Shown in pieces: positions 8,264-14,932 of a stretch of DNA of 64,000 nucleotides. How positions within the stretch are numbered: the stretch's first letter is position 1; each line of letters starts with the position of its first letter. This stretch comes from JBBRHQ01 sp963725315. Lineage in GTDB: Bacteria; Actinomycetota; Thermoleophilia; Solirubrobacterales; 70-9. Under the pieces are notes generated by a model, which ran no database searches, was not told the DNA's origin, and worked only from the letters and a program-made list of their open reading frames with translations. Position numbers and translations under genes: made by a program. The stretch spans positions 372,001 to 436,000 of the forward strand of contig CAVRYA010000001.1 of assembly GCA_963725315.1 (NCBI GenBank), given 5' to 3'.

Positions 8264-9268
8264 CTACCAGGCGGCTTCGATGATCTGCCTCAGCTCCTCG
8301 CGCCCCGGTGGGTCGGGGGTGAAGCCGAGCTCGGGGCGGGCCTCGATCGCGTCGAGGGCCTCCTCCAGCTTGGCGCGCTCGGCGCCGGCCTCGGCCAGCC
8401 CTGCCGGGCCCCCGCCGAGCTCGAGGATGCGGCCCTCGATCCCGGCCGGATCGGTGCCGATCTCCTCGGCGAGGGCGGCGATCTGCGCCGGGGCCCGTTC
8501 CCGCATCGCCGCCATCGCCCGCGGCAGGATCGCCGCGTTGGTCTCGGCGTGGGTGCTGCCGCAAACCCGCACCAGGGTCTGGCAGATCACGTGATGGAGG
8601 GCGAAGAGGGCGGAGTCGATCGCGTAGCCGCAGAGGATCGAGCCGAGGGCGAGGGCGCGGCGATCGCGACCCTCCCGCTCCTGATCGAGGGCGGCCGCGA
8701 TCAGGCCGGCGCCCCGCAGCGCGCTCATCCGCGAGACCGGATTGGCGAACGGCGTGGAGAGGGAGTCAGCCCCGTGGGCCAGGGCGTTCATCGAGCTGGC
8801 GCGCAGCTGGGGCTCGGGCTGGGAGGTCATCGCCTCGGGGTCGGCGATCACCACCGCGGGGCGGACCAGGCCGCCGGCACGGCTCTCGGCTCCGGCGGGG
8901 AGGCGGTGGATCGCGGTCATCTCCGCCCCCGACATGGTCGTCGGGATCGCCGCCACGTCGGCTCCGCTGACCGCCGCGATCGCCTTGGCGGCGTCGATCA
9001 CCCGGCCACCGCCGAGCGCGACGAGGCGATCGGCGTCCTCGGCCCCATCGAGGATCGCGGCGGCGGCTTCGGGGACGCCGCCGGGCGCGACCAGGTGGAC
9101 CGCTCCAGCCTCCTCGCCCAGCCCGGGAGAGGCGCTCAGCGCCCGCTCGGTCGAGAGCAGCTCGAAGGAGCCGAAGGCGTGCTCGGCGAGCAGCTCCGGA
9201 GCCGAGCCGAGCGCATCGGCGCGGAAGACGACGGTCCGCCCCGCGTCCCGCCAGATGAAGTCCTCCAT
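8264..9268 (-). CDS. Maleylacetate reductase-like iron-containing alcohol dehydrogenase
   Basis: This 334-residue protein of the iron-containing alcohol dehydrogenase superfamily has the nucleotide-binding segment LVALGGGRVIDAAKAIAA and the threonine-rich AIPTTMSGAEMT. Metal/substrate region motifs are NALAHGADSL and FALHHVICQTLVRVCGSTHAETNAAILP. The last one is typical of maleylacetate reductases, which reduce maleylacetate to 3-oxoadipate in hydroxyquinol and chlorocatechol pathways. Its ATG overlaps the TAA of the upstream ring-cleaving dioxygenase gene, so the two form an operon. That context supports an aromatic or quinone degradation role over a simple alcohol dehydrogenase. Confidence 0.8.
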   Translation of the reverse strand: MEDFIWRDAGRTVVFRADALGSAPELLAEHAFGSFELLSTERALSASPGLGEEAGAVHLVAPGGVPEAAAAILDGAEDADRLVALGGGRVIDAAKAIAAVSGADVAAIPTTMSGAEMTAIHRLPAGAESRAGGLVRPAVVIADPEAMTSQPEPQLRASSMNALAHGADSLSTPFANPVSRMSALRGAGLIAAALDQEREGRDRRALALGSILCGYAIDSALFALHHVICQTLVRVCGSTHAETNAAILPRAMAAMRERAPAQIAALAEEIGTDPAGIEGRILELGGGPAGLAEAGAERAKLEEALDAIEARPELGFTPDPPGREELRQIIEAAW

Positions 9269-10185
9269 TACTTCGCAGCGGCGACGCGCGGGTTGGCGAT
9301 CGGCCGCAGCCTCGGCTCGACCTCTTCGCGCAGATGCTCGAAGGCCGGCGGCAGCGAGAGCTTCTCCCCGAGGTGCTCGAGCGGCTCGTCGACCGTGAAG
9401 CCGGGGCCAAGGGTGGCGATCTCGAAGAGGACGCCGCTCGGCTCGCGGAAGTAGATCGACTTGAAGTAGAAGCGGTCGATCACGCTGGTCGGCCGGGCGC
9501 CGCCTCGGATCGCCGCCTGGCCCCAGCTCTCGTGCTCCTCGACGCTCGAGGCCCAGGCGACGTGGTGGACGGTGCCCGCGCCCTCGCGCCCCGGCTCCGC
9601 CGGCGGCTCGTCGAAGACGTAGCGGCCCCCGCGCCGCTCGCCCCGGGCCTCCCAGCCATCGTCGGAGGGCTCGAAGGCGAGCGCCTCGAGCAGGCCGCGG
9701 CTCGCCTCGGGATCGGCGCTGTAGGCGCGGACCGAGTCAAATCCCTGCAGGGCCAGCTCGCGGGGGATCTCCGGGTGCTCGGCGCTCAGCGGCTCGTCGG
9801 GGGTCTCGACCGCCGCCAGCTCGTGGGCAAGTCCCTCGGGGTCGGAGAAGATCAGGCGGTCGCCCTCGCGCGAGGTCTCGATCCCGTGCGAGCCCAGCCT
9901 CTCCTCCCAGAAGTCGATCGCCTCGGAGGAGCCCACGCGCCAGACGATCCGGTGGACCATGCCGGCGCCGGCCCGCCCCTCCGGCGCGCCGGGGAACTCG
10001 AAGAAGGTCAGGTCGGAGCCCGCGCTGCCGTCCTCGTCGGCGAAGAACAGGTGGTAGACGGTCGGGCGGTCCTGGTTGACGGTCTTCTTGACCAGCCGCA
10101 GCCCGAGCACCCCGACGTAGAAATCGACGTTCTTCTGGCCGTTCTCGGTGATCGCGGTGATGTGGTGGATGCCCTCGAGCTTCAT
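9268..10185 (-). CDS. VOC-family ring-cleaving dioxygenase (MhqO-like)
   Basis: I place the start at 10185 (ATG, MKLEGIHHITAI), with a purine-rich AGAGGCGAGG site before it. A longer frame reaches 10263 but has no supported start. The 305-residue protein carries two vicinal-oxygen-chelate domains: GIHHITAITENGQKNVDFY at the start, and GTVHHVAWA plus a late EPSGVLFEIAT metal-binding glutamate. This layout matches MhqO/MhqA-type ring-cleaving dioxygenases that act on hydroquinones and catechols. The gene is coupled to the maleylacetate reductase gene by a TAATG overlap. A perfect palindrome lies 25 bases upstream, so repressor control is likely. Confidence 0.85.
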   Translation of the reverse strand: MKLEGIHHITAITENGQKNVDFYVGVLGLRLVKKTVNQDRPTVYHLFFADEDGSAGSDLTFFEFPGAPEGRAGAGMVHRIVWRVGSSEAIDFWEERLGSHGIETSREGDRLIFSDPEGLAHELAAVETPDEPLSAEHPEIPRELALQGFDSVRAYSADPEASRGLLEALAFEPSDDGWEARGERRGGRYVFDEPPAEPGREGAGTVHHVAWASSVEEHESWGQAAIRGGARPTSVIDRFYFKSIYFREPSGVLFEIATLGPGFTVDEPLEHLGEKLSLPPAFEHLREEVEPRLRPIANPRVAAAK

Positions 10186-10209
10186 CGCCTCGCCTCTCTT
10201 CGCTTCGCA

Positions 10210-10229
10210 AGATACTTGACTACTCAAGT
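10210..10229. promoter_or_regulatory. Palindromic operator upstream of the dioxygenase/reductase operon
   Basis: Two perfect 8-base arms (ATACTTGA at 10210-10217 and TCAAGTAT at 10222-10229) flank a 4-base spacer. Symmetric TTGA/TCAA sites of this length are typical of MarR-type repressors, including quinone-sensing MhqR/YodB-like ones. It lies 25 bases upstream of the dioxygenase ATG, where a promoter would be, in an otherwise GC-rich stretch. No marR gene is visible in the window, so the regulator would act in trans. Confidence 0.65.
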
Positions 10230-10280
10230 ATTGCACACACGGGGTTCCTCCGCAAGCCGCCATTACCCTTCCCCGCAGCG

Positions 10281-10354
10281 GCCGGAGTAGCTCAGTTGGT
10301 CAGAGCGCCTGTCTTGTAAACAGGGGGCCGTCGGTTCGAATCCGACCTCCGGCT
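10281..10354 (+). tRNA. tRNA-Thr (anticodon UGU)
   Basis: A full cloverleaf is visible. The acceptor stem is GCCGGAG (10281-10287) with CTCCGGC (10347-10353), the D-loop reads AGCTCAGTTGGTCAGAGC, the anticodon stem CCTGT/ACAGG encloses TTGTAA-type loop bases with anticodon TGT, and the T-arm is GTCGG-TTCGAAT-CCGAC. The discriminator is U and CCA is not encoded. The anticodon reads threonine ACA/ACG codons. It stands alone between divergent transcription units. Confidence 0.95.
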
Positions 10355-10393
10355 CTCGCTCGAGCAGCGCCGGGCCGCGCCTCATTGAACGGT

Positions 10394-10423
10394 TTCAGCC
10401 GCGGGTGCTGAATGTTGTTCAGC
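10394..10423. repeat. Alternating TTCAGC/GCTGAA inverted repeats
   Basis: TTCAGC (10394-10399), GCTGAA (10407-10412) and TTCAGC (10418-10423) follow each other with 7- and 5-base spacers. The middle element can pair with either flank, giving two mutually exclusive hairpins. The site lies between tRNA-Thr and the GNAT-like gene. It could be a tRNA terminator remnant or a leader switch; nothing else supports either. Confidence 0.3.
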
Positions 10424-10506
10424 GGAGGCGCGGCCAGGTCGATGGAGGATCATCGTTGCGATGAGCGAGGACTCCACGAAGCTCCCCGAAGGCGTCAGCT
10501 TTCGGC

Positions 10507-11493
10507 ATGCTCGACCCCGGCGAGGGCACGGTCCTGGGCGAGGCGATCCGGGCCGCCTACGGCGACTCCTACGATGCCGCCTGGGTCTATGACGCCGAGG
10601 AGGTCGGGCGCCGGCTGGCGGACGGGACCTACGTCTCCTGCGTGGCCGAGGGACCGGGCCGGGAGCTGCTCTGCCACGTCGGGCTCGCTCGCCACAGCCG
10701 CTCCGACCGCGTCGGGCATTCGGGGCAGGCGGTGACGATGCCGGCCGCGCGCGGCCAGCACCTGTTCACGGCTACCAAGCGACGGCTGATCGAGTGGGCG
10801 CGGGCCGAAGGGCTGGCGGGCATGTACGGGGAGGCGACCGCCGCCCACCCCTACAGCGAGCGCGCCAACATCGAGCTCGGCGCGCACGAGGCCGGCTTCC
10901 TGCTCGGCTGGATCCCCGGGACGGTCTCCAACAACGCCGCCAAGGGCGAGGCGGGAAGGCGCCAGTCGGCGGCGCTCTTCTACACCAAGACCAACGACGG
11001 CCACGAGCGCCGGGTCTTCGCCCCAGAGCGTCACCGCGAGATCGTCGAGCAGACCCTGCGCTGCTGCCGGCTGCGGGGCTCGATCGCGGACCCGCCCGCC
11101 GACGCCTCGCTGGCGCCGCGGACCGAGCTCCACGCCGAGGTCCGCGAGGACCACAACCTGGCCTTGCTCACCGTGCAGCACCCCGGCGCCGACCTCGAGG
11201 ATCGGGTCTCGGAGCTGCGCACGGCGATGTTCGCCGCCGGGCTCGACGCGATCTACCTCGACATGCCGATGGAGACGCCGGCGACGGCCCTGGCCGCCGA
11301 TCACCTCGAGGCCCTCGGGGTCTTCTACTCCGGCATCTTCCCCAACACCCGCGCCGACGGGGACGTCCTGCGCATGCAGTCGCTGAACCGGGTCACCGTC
11401 CGCGCCGGCGACGTCGCGGTCGCCTCGGAGCACGGCCGCCAGCTGCTCGACTACGTGCTCGCCGACCTCGCGGCGACCCACGGCTGCGGCTAG
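10507..11493 (+). CDS. GNAT-like acyltransferase protein, 5' end uncertain
   Basis: This 328-residue protein has an N-terminal half like the GNAT domain found with anti-sigma regulatory proteins. It shows AAYGDSYDAAWVYDAEEV, a central strand VSCVAEGPGRELLCHVGLA, and a GMYGEATAAHPYSERANIELG segment near the acetyl-CoA fold. The second half repeats the theme more loosely and is unassigned. The ATG at 10507 has no good ribosome site. An ATG at 10461, 12 bases after GGAGG, reads MSEDSTKLPEGVSFR in another frame and would join at MLDPGEG if one base near 10504 were removed. The true start is therefore probably 10461 with a frame error. The 3' end overlaps the sigH stop codon. Confidence 0.6.
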   Translation: MLDPGEGTVLGEAIRAAYGDSYDAAWVYDAEEVGRRLADGTYVSCVAEGPGRELLCHVGLARHSRSDRVGHSGQAVTMPAARGQHLFTATKRRLIEWARAEGLAGMYGEATAAHPYSERANIELGAHEAGFLLGWIPGTVSNNAAKGEAGRRQSAALFYTKTNDGHERRVFAPERHREIVEQTLRCCRLRGSIADPPADASLAPRTELHAEVREDHNLALLTVQHPGADLEDRVSELRTAMFAAGLDAIYLDMPMETPATALAADHLEALGVFYSGIFPNTRADGDVLRMQSLNRVTVRAGDVAVASEHGRQLLDYVLADLAATHGCG

Positions 11494-12188
11494 AGCGGCA
11501 CCTCGCGCGAGTTGAGGTGGACGCCGACCTTGCGCTTCACTCGCTGCAGGGCGTTGTCCACCGTCTTGGTGTCGCACTCGAGCCGCTCGCCGATCACCTC
11601 GTAGGAGTGCCCGTCGAGGTAGAGCGAGAGAACCCGGCTCTCGAGGTCGGAGAGGACCCCCGAGAGGCAGGTGATCAGGCTCTCCAGCTCCTCGGTCGCA
11701 ATCACCTGATTGACCGGGTCGGAGACCGAGGGCCCGGGCAGGATCTCGTCGAGGGTGGTCTCCGAGTCGCCGGCCGCGGCCGGCGACTGGCTGAAGGAGA
11801 CGTACTGGTTCAGCGGGGTGTGCTTGTTGCGGGTCGCCGTCTTCACCGCGGTGATGATCTGGCGGGTGATGCAGAGCTCAGCGAAGTTGCGAAAGCTCGA
11901 CTCGCGGTCGGTGCGGTAGTCGCGGACCGCCTTGTAGAGGCCCAGGAGCCCCTCCTGGATCAGGTCGTCGGACTCCCCCCCGAGCAGGAAGTACGAGGAG
12001 GCCTTGAGGCGGACGAAGCCGCGGTAGCGGCGGATGATCGCGTCGTAGGCATCGGAGCGCCCCTCCTTCGCCAGGGCGACCAGATAGTGATCATCAAGCT
12101 CAGGTTGAGCGTTAGTGTCCTGAAGGGCGGCGCTGGCCCTGGCCGGCGCCGGGAGCTGCATCTCGTGCGTAGCGGTAGGAAGTGCCAC
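11490..12188 (-). CDS. sigH: SigH-family RNA polymerase sigma factor
   Basis: This 232-residue sigma factor is strikingly like Bacillus SigH. It has YRGFVRLKASSYFLLGGESDDLIQEGLLGLYKAVRDYR by position (about residues 53-90), then FAELCITRQIITAVKTATRNKHTPLN and a region 4 with SDLESRVLSLYLDGHSYEVIGERL and KTVDNALQRVKRK. The N-terminal 25 residues are a low-complexity extension. It follows cysS and rlmB in the same order as in Bacillus. Here it may control a stress, development or competence-like regulon; its role outside sporulating bacteria is not known to me. The start is GTG with AGGAG nine bases before it. It has its own strong promoter. Confidence 0.9.
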   Translation of the reverse strand: MALPTATHEMQLPAPARASAALQDTNAQPELDDHYLVALAKEGRSDAYDAIIRRYRGFVRLKASSYFLLGGESDDLIQEGLLGLYKAVRDYRTDRESSFRNFAELCITRQIITAVKTATRNKHTPLNQYVSFSQSPAAAGDSETTLDEILPGPSVSDPVNQVIATEELESLITCLSGVLSDLESRVLSLYLDGHSYEVIGERLECDTKTVDNALQRVKRKVGVHLNSREVPL

Positions 12189-12192
12189 TGAT

Positions 12193-12211
12193 CTTCTCTC
12201 CTTTCGAGAAG
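12193..12211 (-). promoter_or_regulatory. Leader hairpin holding the sigH ribosome binding site
   Basis: On the minus strand CTTCTC and GAGAAG (pairing 12193-12198 with 12206-12211) form a 6-base-pair stem. Its 7-base loop and 3' arm contain AAAGGAGAG, the sigH Shine-Dalgarno sequence. The stem ends a few bases before the GTG start. Translation could be sensitive to this structure, but the stem is short. Confidence 0.4.
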
Positions 12212-12301
12212 GTCCGTGGCGCCGCTTACCTCCCCAGGGGCGCCGTCTTCAAAGGATGCTTCCTCAGACTCAAGTTGAGGTTCACCCTTTATCCGCCGAT
12301 A

Positions 12302-12329
12302 AGTGTACGCGGCTTCGGGGTTCTGTCAA
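12302..12329 (-). promoter_or_regulatory. Sigma-70-type promoter of sigH
   Basis: On the minus strand a perfect -35 TTGACA (12324-12329) and a -10 TACACT (12302-12307) are spaced by 16 bases. This gives a leader of about 105 bases before the sigH GTG. An 11-base palindrome, CTCAACTTGAG (12269-12279), lies about 20 bases into the transcript and could be an operator. It is the clearest vegetative promoter in the window. Confidence 0.75.
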
Positions 12330-12378
12330 CCCCAATTCGCCGCAACTGCAACCGGGCTTGCAACCGCCGCTGCATTTG

Positions 12379-13047
12379 TTATGCGGAACCGCCGCGCTGG
12401 CGGAGCGCCTCGAAGAGCAGCGCCGCCGCCGCGGCGGAGACGTTCAGCGAGCCGATCCTGCCCCGCTGCGGCAGCGCCACGGTGCCGTCGCAGGCAGAGG
12501 CGACCCGCGGCCGAATGCCCTTGCCCTCGCCGCCGAGCACCAGGACCACGCCTCCCCCGAGGTCGACCTCCCAGGGCTCGCGCTCACCTTCCGCCTCCGC
12601 ACCCCAGACCCACAGCCCCGCCTGCTTCGCCTGTCCGAGCCAGTCGGTGAGGTTCCGCACCCGCGCCACCGGCAGGTGCTCGACGGCTCCCGCCGAGGCC
12701 TTGCAGGCCGCAGCGGTCACCTCGGCCGCCCGGCGCTCGCAGATCACCAACCCGGCGGCGCCGGCAACCTCCGTCGAGCGGCAGACGGCCCCGAGGTTGC
12801 GCGGGTCCTGAACCTGGTCGAGGGCGACGAGCAGCGGCGAGGGCGCCGCCAGCAGCTCCTCGGGATCGGCGTAGGGATAGGGATCGACCTCGGCGACCAC
12901 CCCCTGGTGATCGGGGGAGCCGGCGATCCGCTCGAGCTCCTCCGGCGCGGTCTCGGGGGCGCGCCAGACCCGGTGCACCCGGCGTCGCCCGCGCTCGGCC
13001 TCGGCCACCGGGCGAGCACCGTAGATCAGCTGGCGGCGCTCCGCCAA
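12379..13047 (-). CDS. rlmB: 23S rRNA (guanosine-2'-O-)-methyltransferase, TrmH/SpoU family
   Basis: This 222-residue SPOUT methyltransferase has an N-terminal L30e-like substrate domain (LIYGARPVAEAERGRRRV). The catalytic trefoil knot follows: LDQVQDPRNLGAVCRST, LVLGGEGKGIRP and SLNVSAAAAALLFEALRQ. These are the three TrmH motifs, including the catalytic arginine of DPRNLG and the asparagine of SLNVS. RlmB methylates G2251 in the 23S peptidyl-transferase region. It begins two bases after the cysS stop codon, so the two are cotranscribed, an arrangement conserved widely in Gram-positive bacteria. Confidence 0.9.
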   Translation of the reverse strand: MAERRQLIYGARPVAEAERGRRRVHRVWRAPETAPEELERIAGSPDHQGVVAEVDPYPYADPEELLAAPSPLLVALDQVQDPRNLGAVCRSTEVAGAAGLVICERRAAEVTAAACKASAGAVEHLPVARVRNLTDWLGQAKQAGLWVWGAEAEGEREPWEVDLGGGVVLVLGGEGKGIRPRVASACDGTVALPQRGRIGSLNVSAAAAALLFEALRQRGGSA

Positions 13048-13049
13048 GC

Positions 13050-14399
13050 TCAGCCCTTGCGGACGAGCCGGGCGCCCTCGGCCGAGTCCCGGACCTCCCA
13101 GCCCAGCTCGGCGAGCTGCTCGCGGATCCGATCCGAGCGCTCGAAGTCGCGTGCCGCACGCGCCGCTTCGCGCTCGGCGAGCAGCCCCAGGACCTCCTCG
13201 TCCGCCTCCTCCCCCGCTCCCTCCTGCGCCAGCGACTCCAGGCCGAGCGCCTCGAGCATCTCGAGCAGCGCCGAGCCGGCCCCGGCGAGCTGCGAGCGGT
13301 TCGACTCCGAGACCAGCTCGAAGGCCTCGGCCAGCGCCCTGGGGGTGTTGAAGTCCTCGGCGAGCGCCGCGTTGAAGCGCTCGACCCGCTCGGCGGCCTC
13401 CTCGCCGGCGGGCTCTCCCGGAGGGCTCTCGCGCAGGAAGTTGCGCAGCCGCTCGACCCGGGCGGCCGCCTCGCGCAGCGGCTCCTCACCGAAGGCCAGC
13501 GGCTGGCGGTAGTGCCCGGAGAGGATGTAGGCGACCACGGCCTCGCGGCCGAAGCGCTCGAGCGCCTCGGAGAGCTGGAAGATGTTGCCCTCCGACTTCG
13601 ACATCTTCTCCGCGTCGGTCTCGATCATCCCGTTGTGCATCCACAGCCGCGCGAAGGGGCGGCCGGCCCCCTCGGACTGGGCGATCTCGTTCTCGTGATG
13701 GGGGAAGAGCAGGTCCGAACCGCCGCCGTGGATCGCGAAGGAGGGCCCCAGCTCCGCCTCCGCCATCGCCGAGCACTCGATGTGCCAGCCCGGCCGGCCC
13801 GGGCCCCAGGGAGAGTCCCAGCTCGTGTCCTCGCCGGGCTTGCGCGCCTTCCAGAGGGCGAAGTCGAGCCGGTCCTCCTTCAGCGAGTCCGACCCGGCCT
13901 CCTCGCCCTGGTCCATCTCCTCGGTGCTGCGGCCCGAGAGCTTCCCGTAGGAGGGGAAGCTGCGAACCCGGTAGTAGACGTCGCCGCCCGACTCATACGC
14001 GTGGCCGCTCTCGATCAGCTCCTCGATCAATGCGACGATCGGGCCGATCGTCTCGGTCGCCAGGGGCTCGGCCTCGGGGCGGCCGAGCCCGAGCCGGTCG
14101 GTGTCCTCGAGGTAGGCCTCGGTCATCTCCCTTGCCAGCTCAGCCGAGCCCCGCCCCGCCTGCTTCGCCGCGTCGTAGATCTTGTCGTTGATGTCGGTGA
14201 CGTTGATCACCAGCCGCACCTCGTACCCCTCCGAGCGCAGGAACCGCGCCAGCAGGCTGAAGACGACGAAGGGCCGCGCGTTACCGATGTGGATGCGGCT
14301 GTAGACGGTCGGACCGCAGGCGTAGATGCCGACCTCGCCGCCGGGGTCGATCGCGACCAGCTCGCGAGTGAGGGTGTCCCTGATCCTGACCGTCCGCAC
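13050..14399 (-). CDS. cysS: Cysteinyl-tRNA synthetase
   Basis: This 449-residue class I synthetase has the IYACGPTVYSRIHIGNARP segment (HIGN signature near residue 37) and zinc ligands in the CGPT cysteine and GWHIECSAMA. The KMSKSEGN motif binds the tRNA acceptor end. A C-terminal anticodon-binding helical bundle runs from about residue 330. It charges tRNA-Cys with cysteine using ATP. The start is a GTG at 14397-14399 with only a weak ribosome site. The reading MRTVRIRDTLTRE fits the family start. It is followed directly by rlmB. Confidence 0.93.
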   Translation of the reverse strand: MRTVRIRDTLTRELVAIDPGGEVGIYACGPTVYSRIHIGNARPFVVFSLLARFLRSEGYEVRLVINVTDINDKIYDAAKQAGRGSAELAREMTEAYLEDTDRLGLGRPEAEPLATETIGPIVALIEELIESGHAYESGGDVYYRVRSFPSYGKLSGRSTEEMDQGEEAGSDSLKEDRLDFALWKARKPGEDTSWDSPWGPGRPGWHIECSAMAEAELGPSFAIHGGGSDLLFPHHENEIAQSEGAGRPFARLWMHNGMIETDAEKMSKSEGNIFQLSEALERFGREAVVAYILSGHYRQPLAFGEEPLREAAARVERLRNFLRESPPGEPAGEEAAERVERFNAALAEDFNTPRALAEAFELVSESNRSQLAGAGSALLEMLEALGLESLAQEGAGEEADEEVLGLLAEREAARAARDFERSDRIREQLAELGWEVRDSAEGARLVRKG

Positions 14400-14489
14400 G
14401 GCCCGGATGCTATGACGGCCAGGCGCTGAGAAGCCGCGCGGATCGGGCGCACCCCCGCCTCGCCGGGGACGCCCGACCGCGAGCCTTGA

Positions 14490-14876
14490 TCAGGAGGGCT
14501 GCTGGTTCTGGTCGTGCTGCAGCTTCGCAGCAGCCTTGACGCAGAGGCTGAAGGGGGTGCCCTTCTGGCCCTCGACGTGCTTCTTGCTCTCGCCCGCGCA
14601 CGCCTTCGCGGGGTTGTCGGTACGGCCGTTGGCGAGCTTCGCCATCGCCGTCACGCACTGGCTGAACGGCGTGCCCTTCTGGCCCTCGACGTGCTTCTTG
14701 CTCTCGCCCTGGCAGTACTTCCCGTATGCCTTCGCCTTGGCAGGGAGGCCGGCGCCGGGGCCGGGCGTCTTGTCGTGGCCGTTGGCGTGGCCGTGTCCCG
14801 GAGTCGCCATCGCCGGGAGCGCCAGGGCCAGGGCCACGACCGCCGTGAGCGCCGAAGCCTTTATGAGAGACCTCAT
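14490..14876 (-). CDS. Small secreted protein with two tandem 38-residue repeats
   Basis: This 128-residue protein has a Sec signal peptide (residues 1-24, ending AMA). The mature chain has two nearly identical repeats, each holding GESKKHVEGQKGTPFS followed by a conserved cysteine. Another cysteine precedes each repeat, so each probably forms one disulfide. Between signal and repeats is a His/Gly-rich linker (GHGHANGHDK) that could bind metal. The repeats are also nearly identical in DNA, so the duplication is recent or under conversion. Similar short exported proteins are, to my knowledge, uncharacterised. Confidence 0.75.
   Translation of the reverse strand: MRSLIKASALTAVVALALALPAMATPGHGHANGHDKTPGPGAGLPAKAKAYGKYCQGESKKHVEGQKGTPFSQCVTAMAKLANGRTDNPAKACAGESKKHVEGQKGTPFSLCVKAAAKLQHDQNQQPS
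14557..14709 (-). repeat. In-frame tandem direct repeat of 114-base period
   Basis: A 39-base block at 14557-14595 is repeated without change at 14671-14709, 114 bases (38 codons) apart, inside the small secreted-protein gene. Flanking bases differ more. Two copies with exact identity at synonymous positions indicate recent duplication or gene conversion. Confidence 0.85.
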
Positions 14877-14932
14877 TCGTCCTCCTTCTGTGGGGTGCGT
14901 ACTGACCCTGGAACGGACACCGGCAGCGGATG

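Noticed and set aside
9268..10263. Longer start for the ring-cleaving dioxygenase
   Set aside because: The extra 26 residues would be translated through the palindromic operator and match nothing in the family; ATG 10185 starts at the conserved sequence.
14400..14489. T-box leader upstream of cysS
   Set aside because: The region upstream of cysS is too short before the next gene and has no T-box sequence or terminator/antiterminator pair.
14557..14709. Possible CRISPR-like direct repeats
   Set aside because: Only two units, in frame, encoding matching protein repeats, with no cas genes.
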